From Actinomycetes bacterium (GTDB lineage: Bacteria > Actinomycetota > Actinomycetes > Mycobacteriales > Mycobacteriaceae), in assembly GCA_023404955.1 (NCBI GenBank), contig JAEXZY010000161.1, forward strand, positions 1 through 60,550: a stretch of DNA of 60,550 nt, read 5' to 3'. The position numbers were made by a program, and so were the translations under genes. Shown in pieces: positions 1 through 8,122 of this stretch. Every line of letters begins with the position of its first letter. Within the stretch, counting starts at the first letter, position 1. The notes beneath the pieces were generated by a model, which was given only the letters and a program-made list of their open reading frames with translations, searched no databases and was not told where the DNA came from.

Positions 1-1
1 G

Positions 2-1549
2 GGGCGGGCGTCGGTGCAGATGGATCTGGCGCTGGCGTTGCGCGACCGGTTCCCGCGGTTGGGGGCGCTGCTGGCCCACGGGCAGGTCACGATGGATGTG
101 GTGTCGTCGGTCGTGTCGCGTACCGCGCTGGTGCTCGACTCGTCCACGCTGCGGCTCTTGGACGGCCATTTCGTTGAGGCCGCCACCGGGTGGGGGGTGC
201 TCTCGCAGAAGAAGCTCGAGGCCGCGATCGATGTGTGGATCGAGACCTATGACCCGGATGCGGTGCGCCGGGTGCGTGACCGGTCGCGGGATCGGTCGTT
301 CACCATCGGGGATCGCAGCGATGCGGATGGCATCACCAGCGTGTACGGGCAGCTGGCCACCTCGGATGCGGCGCTGCTGGCGGCGCGGTTGGCGATGTTG
401 ATCGCCTCGGTGTGTGAGTTCGACCCGCGCACCCTGGATCAAAAACGCGCCGACTCGATCGGTGCGATCGCTGCCGGGGCGACCGCGTTGACGTGCCGCT
501 GCGGGCGTTCGGAGTGCGCGGCCGCCCAGGTCGATGACCGGCGCGCCTCCAGCATCACCGTCACCGTCATTGCCGACCAGGCATCGCTCGACGCCGAGGC
601 CGATCCGCAGCTGCACGGCGAAACACCCCAACCCGCCTACACGCCACGCAGAGGGCGGACCGAAGAGCCGGCCGAGGCACAGCCGGAGGCAGAAGCCGAG
701 CCGGGGCCCGTCGTCGCGGAGCGCGTCGAGCCGGAGCCTGAGCTCGGTGATGGTGCCGAATCTGGCGAGTCGCTGGAGGCTGACGACGAACTCAATTCGG
801 TGACAGAGCCTTCGGGCTTGACGCCGCCGCACGAACCCGCGGATCCGCCCGCCGCAGATGCGCCCGCCAGCGGTAACCCCCGTCGCGCGGCACTGATTCT
901 CGGCCCGGGCGGGGGGATCGTGCCCGCCTCGCTGCTGGCCGAGCTGATCGCCCACGGCGCACAAGTCCGTTTCGTCGGCGCCGCCGACTGCCTGGGCACC
1001 TCGGGTTATCGCCCGTCAGCGGCGCTGGACCGGTTCGTGCGCTCTCGCGACATGACGTGCCGCTTTCCCGGCTGCGACCGCCCCGCCACCCACGCCGACA
1101 TCGACCACACCGTGCCCTACCCCCTCGGTGCGACCCATCCGGCGAACACGAAATGCTATTGCCGCCACCATCATCTGCTGAAAACCTTTTGGGAGGGCTG
1201 GGCCGAACGTCAAACCCCCGACGGGCGCCTGCACCTGGTCAGCCCGACCGGCCACGCCTACACCACCGCACCCCTGTCGGCGCTGCTGTTCCCGTCGTGG
1301 AACACCCGCACCGGGCCCCCACCGGCGACCACCCACGATGTGCAGCGACCCGGCCTGGGGCGCCACCTCATGATGCCCACCCGCCACCGCAGCCGCGCCC
1401 AGAACCGCGCCGCCTACATCCGCCGCGAACGCGAACTCATCGCCCGCGAACGCGCCCTCGAACGCGCCAAACCTAAACGATCACAGGCCAACTGGGCCGC
1501 CTACTCAACACCACCACCCGCCGGCGATGACGACCCACCGCCGTTCTGA
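2..1549 (+). CDS. DUF222 / HNH endonuclease-domain protein (13E12 repeat type), 5' end cut by window
   Basis: The reading frame is open to the window edge. The first possible start is a GTG at 14, but the N-terminal part of DUF222 is missing, so the true start lies upstream. The N-terminal half is DUF222. A Pro/Glu/Ala-rich acidic linker covers about residues 205-290. An HNH nuclease module follows, with CRFPGC, a DIDH motif, an Asn and a CYCRHHH metal/active-site cluster. This is the multicopy 13E12 repeat family of mycobacteria; its function is unproven, although the HNH residues are intact. The C-terminus is rich in Arg/Glu and ends in PPPF, the same last four residues as the second family member at 57823-59379. 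The gene is convergent with the DUF899 gene. Confidence 0.9.
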   Translation, partial: GRASVQMDLALALRDRFPRLGALLAHGQVTMDVVSSVVSRTALVLDSSTLRLLDGHFVEAATGWGVLSQKKLEAAIDVWIETYDPDAVRRVRDRSRDRSFTIGDRSDADGITSVYGQLATSDAALLAARLAMLIASVCEFDPRTLDQKRADSIGAIAAGATALTCRCGRSECAAAQVDDRRASSITVTVIADQASLDAEADPQLHGETPQPAYTPRRGRTEEPAEAQPEAEAEPGPVVAERVEPEPELGDGAESGESLEADDELNSVTEPSGLTPPHEPADPPAADAPASGNPRRAALILGPGGGIVPASLLAELIAHGAQVRFVGAADCLGTSGYRPSAALDRFVRSRDMTCRFPGCDRPATHADIDHTVPYPLGATHPANTKCYCRHHHLLKTFWEGWAERQTPDGRLHLVSPTGHAYTTAPLSALLFPSWNTRTGPPPATTHDVQRPGLGRHLMMPTRHRSRAQNRAAYIRRERELIARERALERAKPKRSQANWAAYSTPPPAGDDDPPPF

Positions 1550-1567
1550 CGTGGCGGTCGGGCAGCG

Positions 1568-2284
1568 TCACTGAGCCGCACAGCAGCTCCGCTGCTGGCC
1601 CGAGTCGTACAGATCGTGATGCCGCCACCACTGATACGGCGGCGACTGCGGATAACCCGGCGGCGAATCCTCCCAGGTCTCCTGCCGCCCCAGCGCCGTG
1701 ATGTCGAGGAGGTTCCACGTGCCGACGAACGCCTCGTCCCCGCGATTGTTGACGAAATACGTGCGGAACACCTCGTCGGTCTCGGGGTGCCGGATGAACG
1801 CGTTCGTGCCATGCCATTCGTCGACGTCGAAGTCCGCATCGAAGAAGCCGTCTTCGCTGTCGACCATCGTGAACCACGGCATCGTCCAGCCCATCCGCTC
1901 TTTGATCCGCGCAATGTCGCCCTGTGGGCCACGGGAGACGTACACGAACGTGGTGTCGCGGGCATGCAGGTGCGACAGATCCGGCACGTGGTCGGCCATC
2001 AATGAGCACCCGACGCAGCCATGCTCCGGCCATCCGCTGACGCCCGGGTCCACGAACGCCCGATAGACGATCAACTGGCGCCGGCCCTCGAACAGGTCCC
2101 GCAGCACCACCGGCCCCTCGGGGCCCTCGAATCGGTACTGCTTGCGCACCGGAGTCCACGGCATCCGCCGACGCATCGCCGCCAGCTCGTCGCGCGCCCT
2201 GGTCAACTCCTTCTCGCGAATCAGCATCTCCGCCAACGCTTCCTGCCACTCTGCTGTCGGCACCACCCGAGGCTCCACCGCCAT
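1568..2284 (-). CDS. DUF899 family thioredoxin-like protein
   Basis: A protein of about 238 residues matching the DUF899 family, which has a thioredoxin-like fold and is usually annotated as hypothetical. The EHGCVGCS stretch carries a CxxC pair where a redox site would lie. The C-terminal half is rich in Trp, Asp and His (WWRHHD). A longer frame starts at a TTG (2302), but that would put the start inside an operator-like palindrome. The ATG at 2284, or the GTG at 2278 eight bases after GGAGGG, is more likely. The gene is divergent from an ArsR-type regulator and probably shares its control region. DUF899, ArsR and AHSA1-type genes are often found together; the substrate is unknown. Confidence 0.85.
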   Translation of the reverse strand: MAVEPRVVPTAEWQEALAEMLIREKELTRARDELAAMRRRMPWTPVRKQYRFEGPEGPVVLRDLFEGRRQLIVYRAFVDPGVSGWPEHGCVGCSLMADHVPDLSHLHARDTTFVYVSRGPQGDIARIKERMGWTMPWFTMVDSEDGFFDADFDVDEWHGTNAFIRHPETDEVFRTYFVNNRGDEAFVGTWNLLDITALGRQETWEDSPPGYPQSPPYQWWRHHDLYDSGQQRSCCAAQ

Positions 2285-2297
2285 CACCCTCCAAACG

Positions 2298-2315
2298 TTC
2301 AACTTGAAAGTTGAA
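2298..2315. promoter_or_regulatory. Palindromic operator between DUF899 and arsR genes
   Basis: The sequence reads TTCAACTT-GA-AAGTTGAA, two perfect 8-base arms around a 2-base centre. It lies 38 bp upstream of the ArsR start and just ahead of the DUF899 start. ArsR-family dimers bind dyads of about this size, so it is the natural candidate for auto-regulation and control of the divergent gene. The palindrome is seen; the binding protein is inferred. Confidence 0.6.
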
Positions 2316-2339
2316 TATCAGCACACCACCGGACGGCGC

Positions 2340-2345
2340 TATAGT
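2340..2345 (+). promoter_or_regulatory. -10 element of the arsR promoter (leaderless)
   Basis: TATAGT ends 7 bases before the ATG at 2353. This places the likely transcription start at or next to the start codon, giving a leaderless mRNA, which is common in mycobacteria. There is no Shine-Dalgarno sequence, which fits. Confidence 0.55.
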
Positions 2346-2352
2346 CAACAAG

Positions 2353-2676
2353 ATGGTTGAAGATCTTCTCGATCGCGCCTACGCCGCGCTGGCCGACCCG
2401 ACGCGCCGGCGGCTCCTCGAAGCCCTCAGAGACGGTGACGCCCGAATTACCGACCTGGCCGCGCCGCTGCCGATGAGCTTCGCCGGGGTGTCCCGCCACG
2501 TCGCCGTCCTCGAGGCTGCTGGCCTCGTCCGTCGCGAGATCCGCGGCCGCGAACACTGGCTCTCGCTGGACCTGGCCGGACTCTCCCCGGCCCAGCAGTG
2601 GATCGACGAGCAGACCACGTTCTGGTCAGCGCGCGCCGACGCTCTCGCCCGCCGGCTGGGTAGGAAGACCCGATGA
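2353..2676 (+). CDS. ArsR family winged-helix transcriptional regulator
   Basis: A 107-residue protein with the ArsR helix-turn-helix pattern: ALADPTRRRLLEAL near the N-terminus, then SFAGVSRHVAVLEAAGLV as the recognition helix and REHWLSL in the wing. I see no cysteine metal site, so it belongs to the non-metal group often paired with SRPBCC/AHSA1 proteins. The ATG at 2353 is preferred over an upstream in-frame start at 2311 because a -10 box directly precedes it and the upstream residues overlap the operator. The stop overlaps the next start (ATGA), so the pair is translationally coupled. Confidence 0.9.
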   Translation: MVEDLLDRAYAALADPTRRRLLEALRDGDARITDLAAPLPMSFAGVSRHVAVLEAAGLVRREIRGREHWLSLDLAGLSPAQQWIDEQTTFWSARADALARRLGRKTR

Positions 2677-3116
2677 CCCAACCCGTGGTGCGCGTTCGCC
2701 GGGTGATGCCCGCGGTGCCCGATGTCGTGTTCGGCGAGTGGCTCGACCCCGAAGCCCTGCTGGACTGGATGTGCCCCCGCCCCTCGCGGTGCGTCGCCGT
2801 CACCGTCGAGCCTCATGTCGGCGGCCGCGTGCGTTTCGACGTCGACGACTCGGGACGTTCGATCCTGATCTCCGGTCAGTTCCTCGTCGTCGACCGACCG
2901 CGGCACCTGCGATTCACCTGGAGCCACTCCGGCTGGACTGACCCGACGGCCGCCAGCATCGTCGACGTCACCTTCACGCCGCACGGCGAGCACGAGACCC
3001 TCATGTCGATCAAGCACACTCTGCTGCCCGCCGAGGCCGTCGACGATCACGATCACGGCTGGGCCGTCACCGCCGACCAGCTGCAGGCTCGGCTCACCCC
3101 AGGGACGAGCTGCTGA
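2673..3116 (+). CDS. SRPBCC / AHSA1 domain protein
   Basis: A 147-residue protein of the START-like SRPBCC superfamily (activator of Hsp90 ATPase homologue 1 type). Features are the N-terminal RRVMPAVPDVVFGEWLDPEALLDWM, the central GGRVRFDV and the C-terminal GWAVTADQLQARL, which fits the long closing helix. These proteins form a hydrophobic cavity for small ligands; no enzymatic activity can be assigned. It overlaps arsR by 4 bp and is almost certainly co-transcribed with it. The arsR-AHSA1 pairing is a recurrent bacterial arrangement. Confidence 0.87.
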   Translation: MTQPVVRVRRVMPAVPDVVFGEWLDPEALLDWMCPRPSRCVAVTVEPHVGGRVRFDVDDSGRSILISGQFLVVDRPRHLRFTWSHSGWTDPTAASIVDVTFTPHGEHETLMSIKHTLLPAEAVDDHDHGWAVTADQLQARLTPGTSC

Positions 3117-3189
3117 AAGTTTCGCTCACAGTGAGCAAATGGGCGCTCGAGGAAATGCGCGAGCCTGCCCTGCGTTAGACAGGAAGGTG

Positions 3190-3684
3190 ATGCCCGTGTC
3201 GATCCTCGGCGAGTTGCGATTCGTCGCTGTCCATCAGGACGATCCACTCGCCACGCCATTGATAGAGGAGCTCGCCGTGGAGTACGCCGATCGCTACGGC
3301 GGTGTGCGCGAGAGCGTGCGCGCCTGGCTGCGGCGCTATCCCGCGGCCGAGTTCGAACCTCCCGATGGCGAGCTCGTGGTCGGGCTGCTCGACGGCGAGC
3401 CGGTCACCGGCGGCGCGTTCCGCCGGTTCGACGCCACCACAGCCGAACTCAAGCGCATCTGGACCGACAGCAGGTACCGGCGCCGCGGATACGGCCGGTC
3501 CACGGTGACCCGGCTGGAAGATGAGATCGCCGCCCGCGGCTACCGGCGCGTCTACCTCACCACCGGTGACCGTCAGCCTGAAGCCGAGGCGCTCTACGTC
3601 TCACTGGGGTACACGCGGCTCGCCGAACCGCTACCGGCGGAAGGTGAGGTCTATCCGGTCGCCTTCGTCAAGGAGCTGCCATGA
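3190..3684 (+). CDS. GNAT family N-acetyltransferase
   Basis: A 164-residue single-domain GNAT protein. The acetyl-CoA pyrophosphate loop is visible as RYRRRGYGRS (Q/RxxGxG/A pattern), and the C-terminal motif B (EAEALYVSLGYTRL) is present. The substrate is not predictable. The start is uncertain: ATG 3190 is used, but the adjacent GTG at 3196 has a better distance from AGGAAGG (3181-3187). The stop overlaps the start of the first flavin-dependent oxidoreductase gene (ATGA), so it probably heads a four-gene operon with the three LLM genes and may acetylate a product or toxic amine related to them (inference). Confidence 0.85.
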   Translation: MPVSILGELRFVAVHQDDPLATPLIEELAVEYADRYGGVRESVRAWLRRYPAAEFEPPDGELVVGLLDGEPVTGGAFRRFDATTAELKRIWTDSRYRRRGYGRSTVTRLEDEIAARGYRRVYLTTGDRQPEAEALYVSLGYTRLAEPLPAEGEVYPVAFVKELP

Positions 3685-4703
3685 CCGACGACCTGCATCT
3701 CGGTGTCGCGCTGAATGGCCACGGCTGGCATACGCGGACACCGGTCACCGACGGCAAGTACTGGACCGACGTGGTCACGACGGCCGAACGCGGATTGCTC
3801 GACTTCGTGACGTTCGACGACGCGCTCTCCCGTGGCCCCGACGCAGTGCTGACCGCCGCCCGCGTGGCCCCGGCCACACGGCACATCGGCCTCATCCCGG
3901 TCGCCGGCACCACGCACACCGAACCGTTCCACGTCTCGACAGCCATTGCCACGCTGGATTTCGTCTCCCACGGCCGCGCCGGCTGGCAACCTCGGGTCAG
4001 CGGAAGCCACCGTGACGCAGAGCTTTTCGGCCGCCGTGATCCCGACGCCCTCGGTGATCTGTTCGCCGAAGCCGCCGACGTCGTCGAGGTGGTGCGTCGC
4101 CTCTGGGACAGCTGGGAGGACGACGCGGTCATCCGCGACGTGGACAGCGGGCGCTTCATCGACCGCGACAAGCTGCACTACATCGACTTCGAGGGAGCAC
4201 ATTTCAGCGTCAAGGGGCCGTCGATCACCCCGCGCCCACCGCAAGGGCAACCCGTCGTCGCCGCGCTGGCCCACACCCCTGAGGTCTACGCCTTCGCCGC
4301 CCGATCCGCGGACGTCGTCTTCGTGACGCCTGCGGATACCCGAGCTGTCCCCGGCATCCTGGAGGAGGTCGCGCAGGCGGGTGGCGAGCATCTGAAGGTG
4401 TGGGCCGATCTGTACGTCACTTTCGACGGCCTGATCGACGAGAAGTCCGACGCAGCGGTGTTCTACGGTAGCCCGGCAGAACTCGCCGACCGGATCGCCG
4501 AGTGGCACCGGCTCGGTGTGCACGGCGTGCGGTTACGACCCGCCGTCCACCGCACAGACCTCCCGGTCATCGTCGACGAGGTAGTGCCGATTCTGCAGCA
4601 GCGCACAGCCTTACGCACGAATTACCAGATCGGTGAGACCTTGCGCGAAAGACTGGGCCTGGGCGTCGCGGTCAACCGCTACAGCAGCGTGAGCGTGTCA
4701 TGA
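3681..4703 (+). CDS. LLM-class flavin-dependent oxidoreductase (NtaA/SnaA/DszA-like)
   Basis: A 340-residue luciferase-like TIM-barrel protein. The features TTAERGLLDFVTFDDAL, the conserved DFVSHGRAGWQPRVSG block and the C-terminal LRTNYQIGETLRERLGL match the NtaA/SnaA/DszA group of two-component monooxygenases, which use reduced flavin from a separate reductase. It is shorter than typical family members (about 430-450 residues). No flavin reductase gene is adjacent. It is translationally coupled to both neighbours (ATGA overlaps). In mycobacteria some LLM proteins use F420 instead, so the cofactor is undecided. Confidence 0.85.
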   Translation: MTDDLHLGVALNGHGWHTRTPVTDGKYWTDVVTTAERGLLDFVTFDDALSRGPDAVLTAARVAPATRHIGLIPVAGTTHTEPFHVSTAIATLDFVSHGRAGWQPRVSGSHRDAELFGRRDPDALGDLFAEAADVVEVVRRLWDSWEDDAVIRDVDSGRFIDRDKLHYIDFEGAHFSVKGPSITPRPPQGQPVVAALAHTPEVYAFAARSADVVFVTPADTRAVPGILEEVAQAGGEHLKVWADLYVTFDGLIDEKSDAAVFYGSPAELADRIAEWHRLGVHGVRLRPAVHRTDLPVIVDEVVPILQQRTALRTNYQIGETLRERLGLGVAVNRYSSVSVS

Positions 4704-5812
4704 CCGTCCCGCTGTCCGTGCTCGACCTGTCCCCGGTGCCCGAAGGTGCCAACGCGGCAACCGCGTTGGCCAACACCGTCGACTTGGCGCGGCACACGGA
4801 AGCCCTCGGCTACCGGCGCTTCTGGGTCGCCGAACACCATTTCGCGGCCGTCGCGGGCTCTGCGCCTGCCGTGCTCATCGGCCAGATCGCTGCAGCGACA
4901 ACACACATCCGCGTCGGCGCGGCGGCGGTGCAGCTCGGGCAGACCACGGCCGTCGCCGTCGTCGAGAGCTTCGGAATGCTCGATGCATTCCATCCGGGTC
5001 GCATCGATCTCGGCGTGGGCCGCTCCGGGCAGCGTCGCCGCGACGCGCTGAACGGCTCAGCCCCGCAGGTTCAGACGGTCGGCGCCCGTGAGGTGGGCGG
5101 TGTCGTGGTGCCGGCCCCGTTCGACGTCGCCGCACTGATGCGCAATCCTCGGCTGCAGGCCAGGATGTCGGTGCTGCAGCAGCCGGGCGCCGTCGCCCCC
5201 GATTTCGCCGACCAGGTGGCCGACGTTCTCGCGATGCTCGACGGACGATATTGCGTGAACGGAGTCGAGGCGCATCCGGTCCCCGGTGAGCATGCCGCGT
5301 TGACCCCGTGGATCTTCGGCAGCAGCGCGGGGGAGAGCGCGCGAGTGGCCGCCGCGCAGGGGTTGCCGTTCGTGGCGAGCTACCACATCACCCCCTCCAC
5401 CGCGCTGGACGCAGTCGAGGCTTACCGGTCCGCGTTCGTCGCATCCGAGTACCTCGCCGCACCGTACGTGGTGGTGTCGGCCGACGTCGTCGTCGCCGAC
5501 GATGACGCGGCTGCAACGAAACTCGCGGCCAGTTACGGACACTGGGTGTACTCGATCCGCACCGGCGACGGCGCCATCCCCTACCCCGACCCCGACCGGA
5601 TCGAGCCGCTCACCGACGAGCAGCGTGACCTCGTGCGGGACCGGCTCAGCACCCAGTTCGTCGGTAGCCCCGACACCGTGGCCGACCGCCTGACCGCGCT
5701 GCAACGGGTGACCGGCGCCGATGAGCTCGTGGTCACCTCGATGACGCACCGCCACGCTGATCGCCTGCGCTCCTACGAGCTCCTCGCGCAACGGTGGGGA
5801 ACATCATCGTGA
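4700..5812 (+). CDS. LLM-class flavin-dependent oxidoreductase (alkanal monooxygenase-like)
   Basis: A 370-residue luciferase-like protein with a typical start (PLSVLDLSPVPEG), RFWVAEHHF, and GRIDLGVGRSGQ, the marks of the YhbW/LuxA-like subgroup. The C-terminal FVGSPDTVADRLTALQ is the flavin/F420-binding end seen in this class. It belongs to a different LLM subgroup from its two neighbours, so the cluster does not look like a simple triplication. It is coupled upstream by ATGA and downstream by GTGA. The reaction is unknown. Confidence 0.87.
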   Translation: MTVPLSVLDLSPVPEGANAATALANTVDLARHTEALGYRRFWVAEHHFAAVAGSAPAVLIGQIAAATTHIRVGAAAVQLGQTTAVAVVESFGMLDAFHPGRIDLGVGRSGQRRRDALNGSAPQVQTVGAREVGGVVVPAPFDVAALMRNPRLQARMSVLQQPGAVAPDFADQVADVLAMLDGRYCVNGVEAHPVPGEHAALTPWIFGSSAGESARVAAAQGLPFVASYHITPSTALDAVEAYRSAFVASEYLAAPYVVVSADVVVADDDAAATKLAASYGHWVYSIRTGDGAIPYPDPDRIEPLTDEQRDLVRDRLSTQFVGSPDTVADRLTALQRVTGADELVVTSMTHRHADRLRSYELLAQRWGTSS

Positions 5813-7077
5813 CGGGCAAGCGGCGCAAGCAGATCCACCTCGGCGCGCATTTCCCCGGAGTGAACAACACCACCGTGTGGTCGGACCCCCGGTCGGGCAG
5901 CCAGATCGAGTTCGAGTCGTTCGTCCACCTGGCCACGACTGCCGAACGAGGCCTGTTCGACTTCTTCTTCCTCGCCGAGGGGTTGCGATTGCGCGAACAC
6001 CGCGGGCGCATTCACGACCTCGACGTGGTCGGACGTCCCGATACGCTGACCGTGCTGGCCGCGCTCGCCGCCGTCACCGAGCGGCTGGGGCTGGCCGGCA
6101 CGATCAACACCACCTTCAACGAACCCTTCGACGTGGCACGGAAATTCGCCACGCTGGATCATCTCTCCGGTGGCCGTGCCGCCTGGAACATGGTCACCTC
6201 CTCCGATGCGTTCACCGGCGAGAACTTCCGGCGCGGCGGGTTCCTCGACCACGCCGACCGGTACCGGCGGGCCGAAGAGTTCCTCGCCGTCGCCCGCCAG
6301 TTCTGGGACAGCCCTGCTGCCGCGGTGGAGCATCAGGGGCCGCACTTCACGGTTCGCGGTAACGCACCTGTAGCTGTTGCGCCACAACGTCATCCGGTGA
6401 TCTTCCAGGCCGGTGACTCCGATGAGGGCCGCGCGTTCGGCGCCCGGAATGCGGACGCCCTCTTCACGCTGCACGGCGAGATCGAGGCGGGCCGCCAGTA
6501 CTACGCCGACGTGAAGGCGAAAGCGGTTGCCGCCGGACGCGATCCCGACGCGATCAAGGTGTTCCCGGCGACGACATTCGTGCTGGGCGACTCGGCGGCC
6601 GATGCGGCGGAGCGGGCGCGCCACATCAGGCTGCAACAGGTCAGCGGACCGACCGCCATCACGATGCTCGAACAGGTCTGGCAGCGCGATCTGTCGGCGT
6701 ACGACCCCGATGGGCCGCTCCCGGATGTCGAACCCGCCGACGATCCGACCGTGTCACAGGGCCGGGTTCGCCACCGCGACCCCAAGGCCGTCGCCGAGAC
6801 GTGGCGACAGCGGGCCGAGGCCGACGGCTTGAGCATTCGCGAGCTGGTCATCGCCGTCACCGCCCGGCAGCAGTTCGTCGGTACGCCGGCGCAGGTGGCC
6901 GACGAGATGGACCTGCACGTGCAGACCGACGCGTGCGACGGGTTCATCCTCGTGCCCCACCTCACCCCGGCCGGCCTCGATGAGTTCGTCGATCAGGTGG
7001 TGCCGCTGCTGCAGGAACGTGGCAGCTTCCGCACGGGCTACACCGGCGACACGCTGCGGGACCATCTCGCCCTATAG
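5809..7077 (+). CDS. LLM-class flavin-dependent monooxygenase (NtaA/SnaA/DszA family)
   Basis: A full-length (about 422 aa) member of the NtaA/SnaA/DszA family. It has an N-terminal KQIHLGAHFPGVNN stretch, the TTAERGLFDFFFLAEGL helix, ATLDHLSGGRAAWNMVTS and a C-terminal SFRTGYTGDTLRDHLAL. Relatives oxidise nitrilotriacetate, pristinamycin IIB and dibenzothiophene sulfone with FMNH2. The start is set at GTG 5809, which overlaps the previous TGA (GTGA), rather than the in-frame GTG at 5794. It is the last gene of the probable GNAT-LLM-LLM-LLM operon, and no reductase is encoded nearby. Confidence 0.87.
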   Translation: MTGKRRKQIHLGAHFPGVNNTTVWSDPRSGSQIEFESFVHLATTAERGLFDFFFLAEGLRLREHRGRIHDLDVVGRPDTLTVLAALAAVTERLGLAGTINTTFNEPFDVARKFATLDHLSGGRAAWNMVTSSDAFTGENFRRGGFLDHADRYRRAEEFLAVARQFWDSPAAAVEHQGPHFTVRGNAPVAVAPQRHPVIFQAGDSDEGRAFGARNADALFTLHGEIEAGRQYYADVKAKAVAAGRDPDAIKVFPATTFVLGDSAADAAERARHIRLQQVSGPTAITMLEQVWQRDLSAYDPDGPLPDVEPADDPTVSQGRVRHRDPKAVAETWRQRAEADGLSIRELVIAVTARQQFVGTPAQVADEMDLHVQTDACDGFILVPHLTPAGLDEFVDQVVPLLQERGSFRTGYTGDTLRDHLAL

Positions 7078-7086
7078 GCTTGCCCC

Positions 7087-7377
7087 GTGTCGCAGGCGAC
7101 CGTGGGCTGGCTGATGCTGGCCGCTGCTGCGCTGACGTTCGTCTTCGGTGGACTCTCCCGGGTCTTCGTGGGGCGCCGTCGGCACACCGCGGGTGTCCAG
7201 CGGATGGTGCACGTGTTCCGGCGCACCGGCATCGCGCGGGTGCTGTTCGGCCGCTTCGACGACGACGTGCTCAACGACGACGAACTCGACACGATGATCC
7301 TGATGCCGGCGATCGTCCTCGCCTGCGGCCTGGCCCTGACCGCGATCTTCCTGCTGGGCTACGACACGCTCGTGTGA
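7087..7377 (+). CDS. Small two-TM membrane protein of unknown function
   Basis: A 96-residue protein with two hydrophobic segments: about residues 8-26 (GWLMLAAAALTFVFGGLS) and about 73-93 (MPAIVLACGLALTAIFLLGY). Between them is a basic, then acidic cytoplasmic or periplasmic loop (VGRRRHTAGV, FDDDVLNDDELD). I recognise no family. It starts with GTG 10 bases after the LLM gene and is probably in the same transcript. Its last 19 bases overlap the end of the convergent metallo-beta-lactamase-fold gene. Confidence 0.7.
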   Translation: MSQATVGWLMLAAAALTFVFGGLSRVFVGRRRHTAGVQRMVHVFRRTGIARVLFGRFDDDVLNDDELDTMILMPAIVLACGLALTAIFLLGYDTLV

Positions 7378-8099
7378 GCCGTGCGGGCTGCCTCCGCCAT
7401 CGAACCCCGCCAGACCGGCCCGTGACCGGGTAGCAGCACCTCGGATTGCACCTCGGCCAGCACGTCGAGACTGCGCCGGCAGGTCGCTTCGTCGTGGTTG
7501 AACAGCGACGGCAGCAGCTGCGGGCCGGGGCGCGGCGCCAGCGGATGGTCGGTGACCAGTGCGTCGCCGCTGACGAGCACGCCGTCGACCAGGTACGAGC
7601 AGTGTCCACCCGTGTGCCCCGGCGTCGCGATCACCTGCGGCGTTCCCGGCAGGCCGGCCGCCACCTCATCGGTCAGCGGCTGCGCCGTCGGGATGCCCTC
7701 GTGGGTGAGGCCGCCGTTGCGCACCAGCGCCAACGACCACAGCAGATATGTCGGCCGCCAGGCGCGGACCAGAACATCGCGGGGCGACGCCTGCTCGAGG
7801 TACTCGCGCCGGACGTGCCCCACCTCCGCGCCATGGCAGTACACCGGCGTGCCCTGCTCGCGGGCGAACCAGATCGCCGAGCCGAGGTGATCGACATGGG
7901 CGTGCGTCAGCAGGATCGCCCGCACGTCGGACGGGCCGAAACCCAGGCCGGACAAGGACGCCAGAACGTCGTTGCGGTCACCCGGATAGCCGGCGTCGAT
8001 CAGGATCACCCCGTCGTCGCCGGCGACCAGCGTCCAGTTGACGAGATCCGTCTGAGCGAAGTGGACGCGGTCGGTGATGGCCGAGACAGCCAGGGTCAT
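7359..8099 (-). CDS. Metallo-beta-lactamase-fold hydrolase (Rv0406c-like)
   Basis: A 246-residue MBL-fold protein with the zinc-binding THAHVDHLG motif, the second metal ligand region TPGHTGGHC, and GDALVTDH carrying the bridging Asp. Such proteins are usually hydrolases or glyoxalase II-like; nothing indicates true beta-lactamase activity. The position next to fgd1, in divergent orientation, matches Rv0406c in M. tuberculosis. Only 23 bp separate its ATG from the fgd1 ATG, so both are probably leaderless. Confidence 0.9.
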   Translation of the reverse strand: MTLAVSAITDRVHFAQTDLVNWTLVAGDDGVILIDAGYPGDRNDVLASLSGLGFGPSDVRAILLTHAHVDHLGSAIWFAREQGTPVYCHGAEVGHVRREYLEQASPRDVLVRAWRPTYLLWSLALVRNGGLTHEGIPTAQPLTDEVAAGLPGTPQVIATPGHTGGHCSYLVDGVLVSGDALVTDHPLAPRPGPQLLPSLFNHDEATCRRSLDVLAEVQSEVLLPGHGPVWRGSMAEAARTAHTSVS

Positions 8100-8122
8100 G
8101 ACGCGAGTGTAGAAACATAGGT
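8100..8122. promoter_or_regulatory. 23-bp divergent leaderless promoter, MBL gene / fgd1
   Basis: The whole space between the two ATG codons is 23 bp. Plausible -10 elements face each way: TAGAAA (8110-8115) seven bases before fgd1, and on the minus strand TACACT (8111-8106) six bases before the hydrolase ATG. Neither gene has room for a Shine-Dalgarno. The two -10 boxes overlap by two bases, so the promoters should exclude each other. Confidence 0.45.

Noticed and set aside
7359..8099. Antibiotic-resistance beta-lactamase
   Set aside because: There is no signal peptide, and the protein fits the generic MBL-fold hydrolase group at the Rv0406c position.
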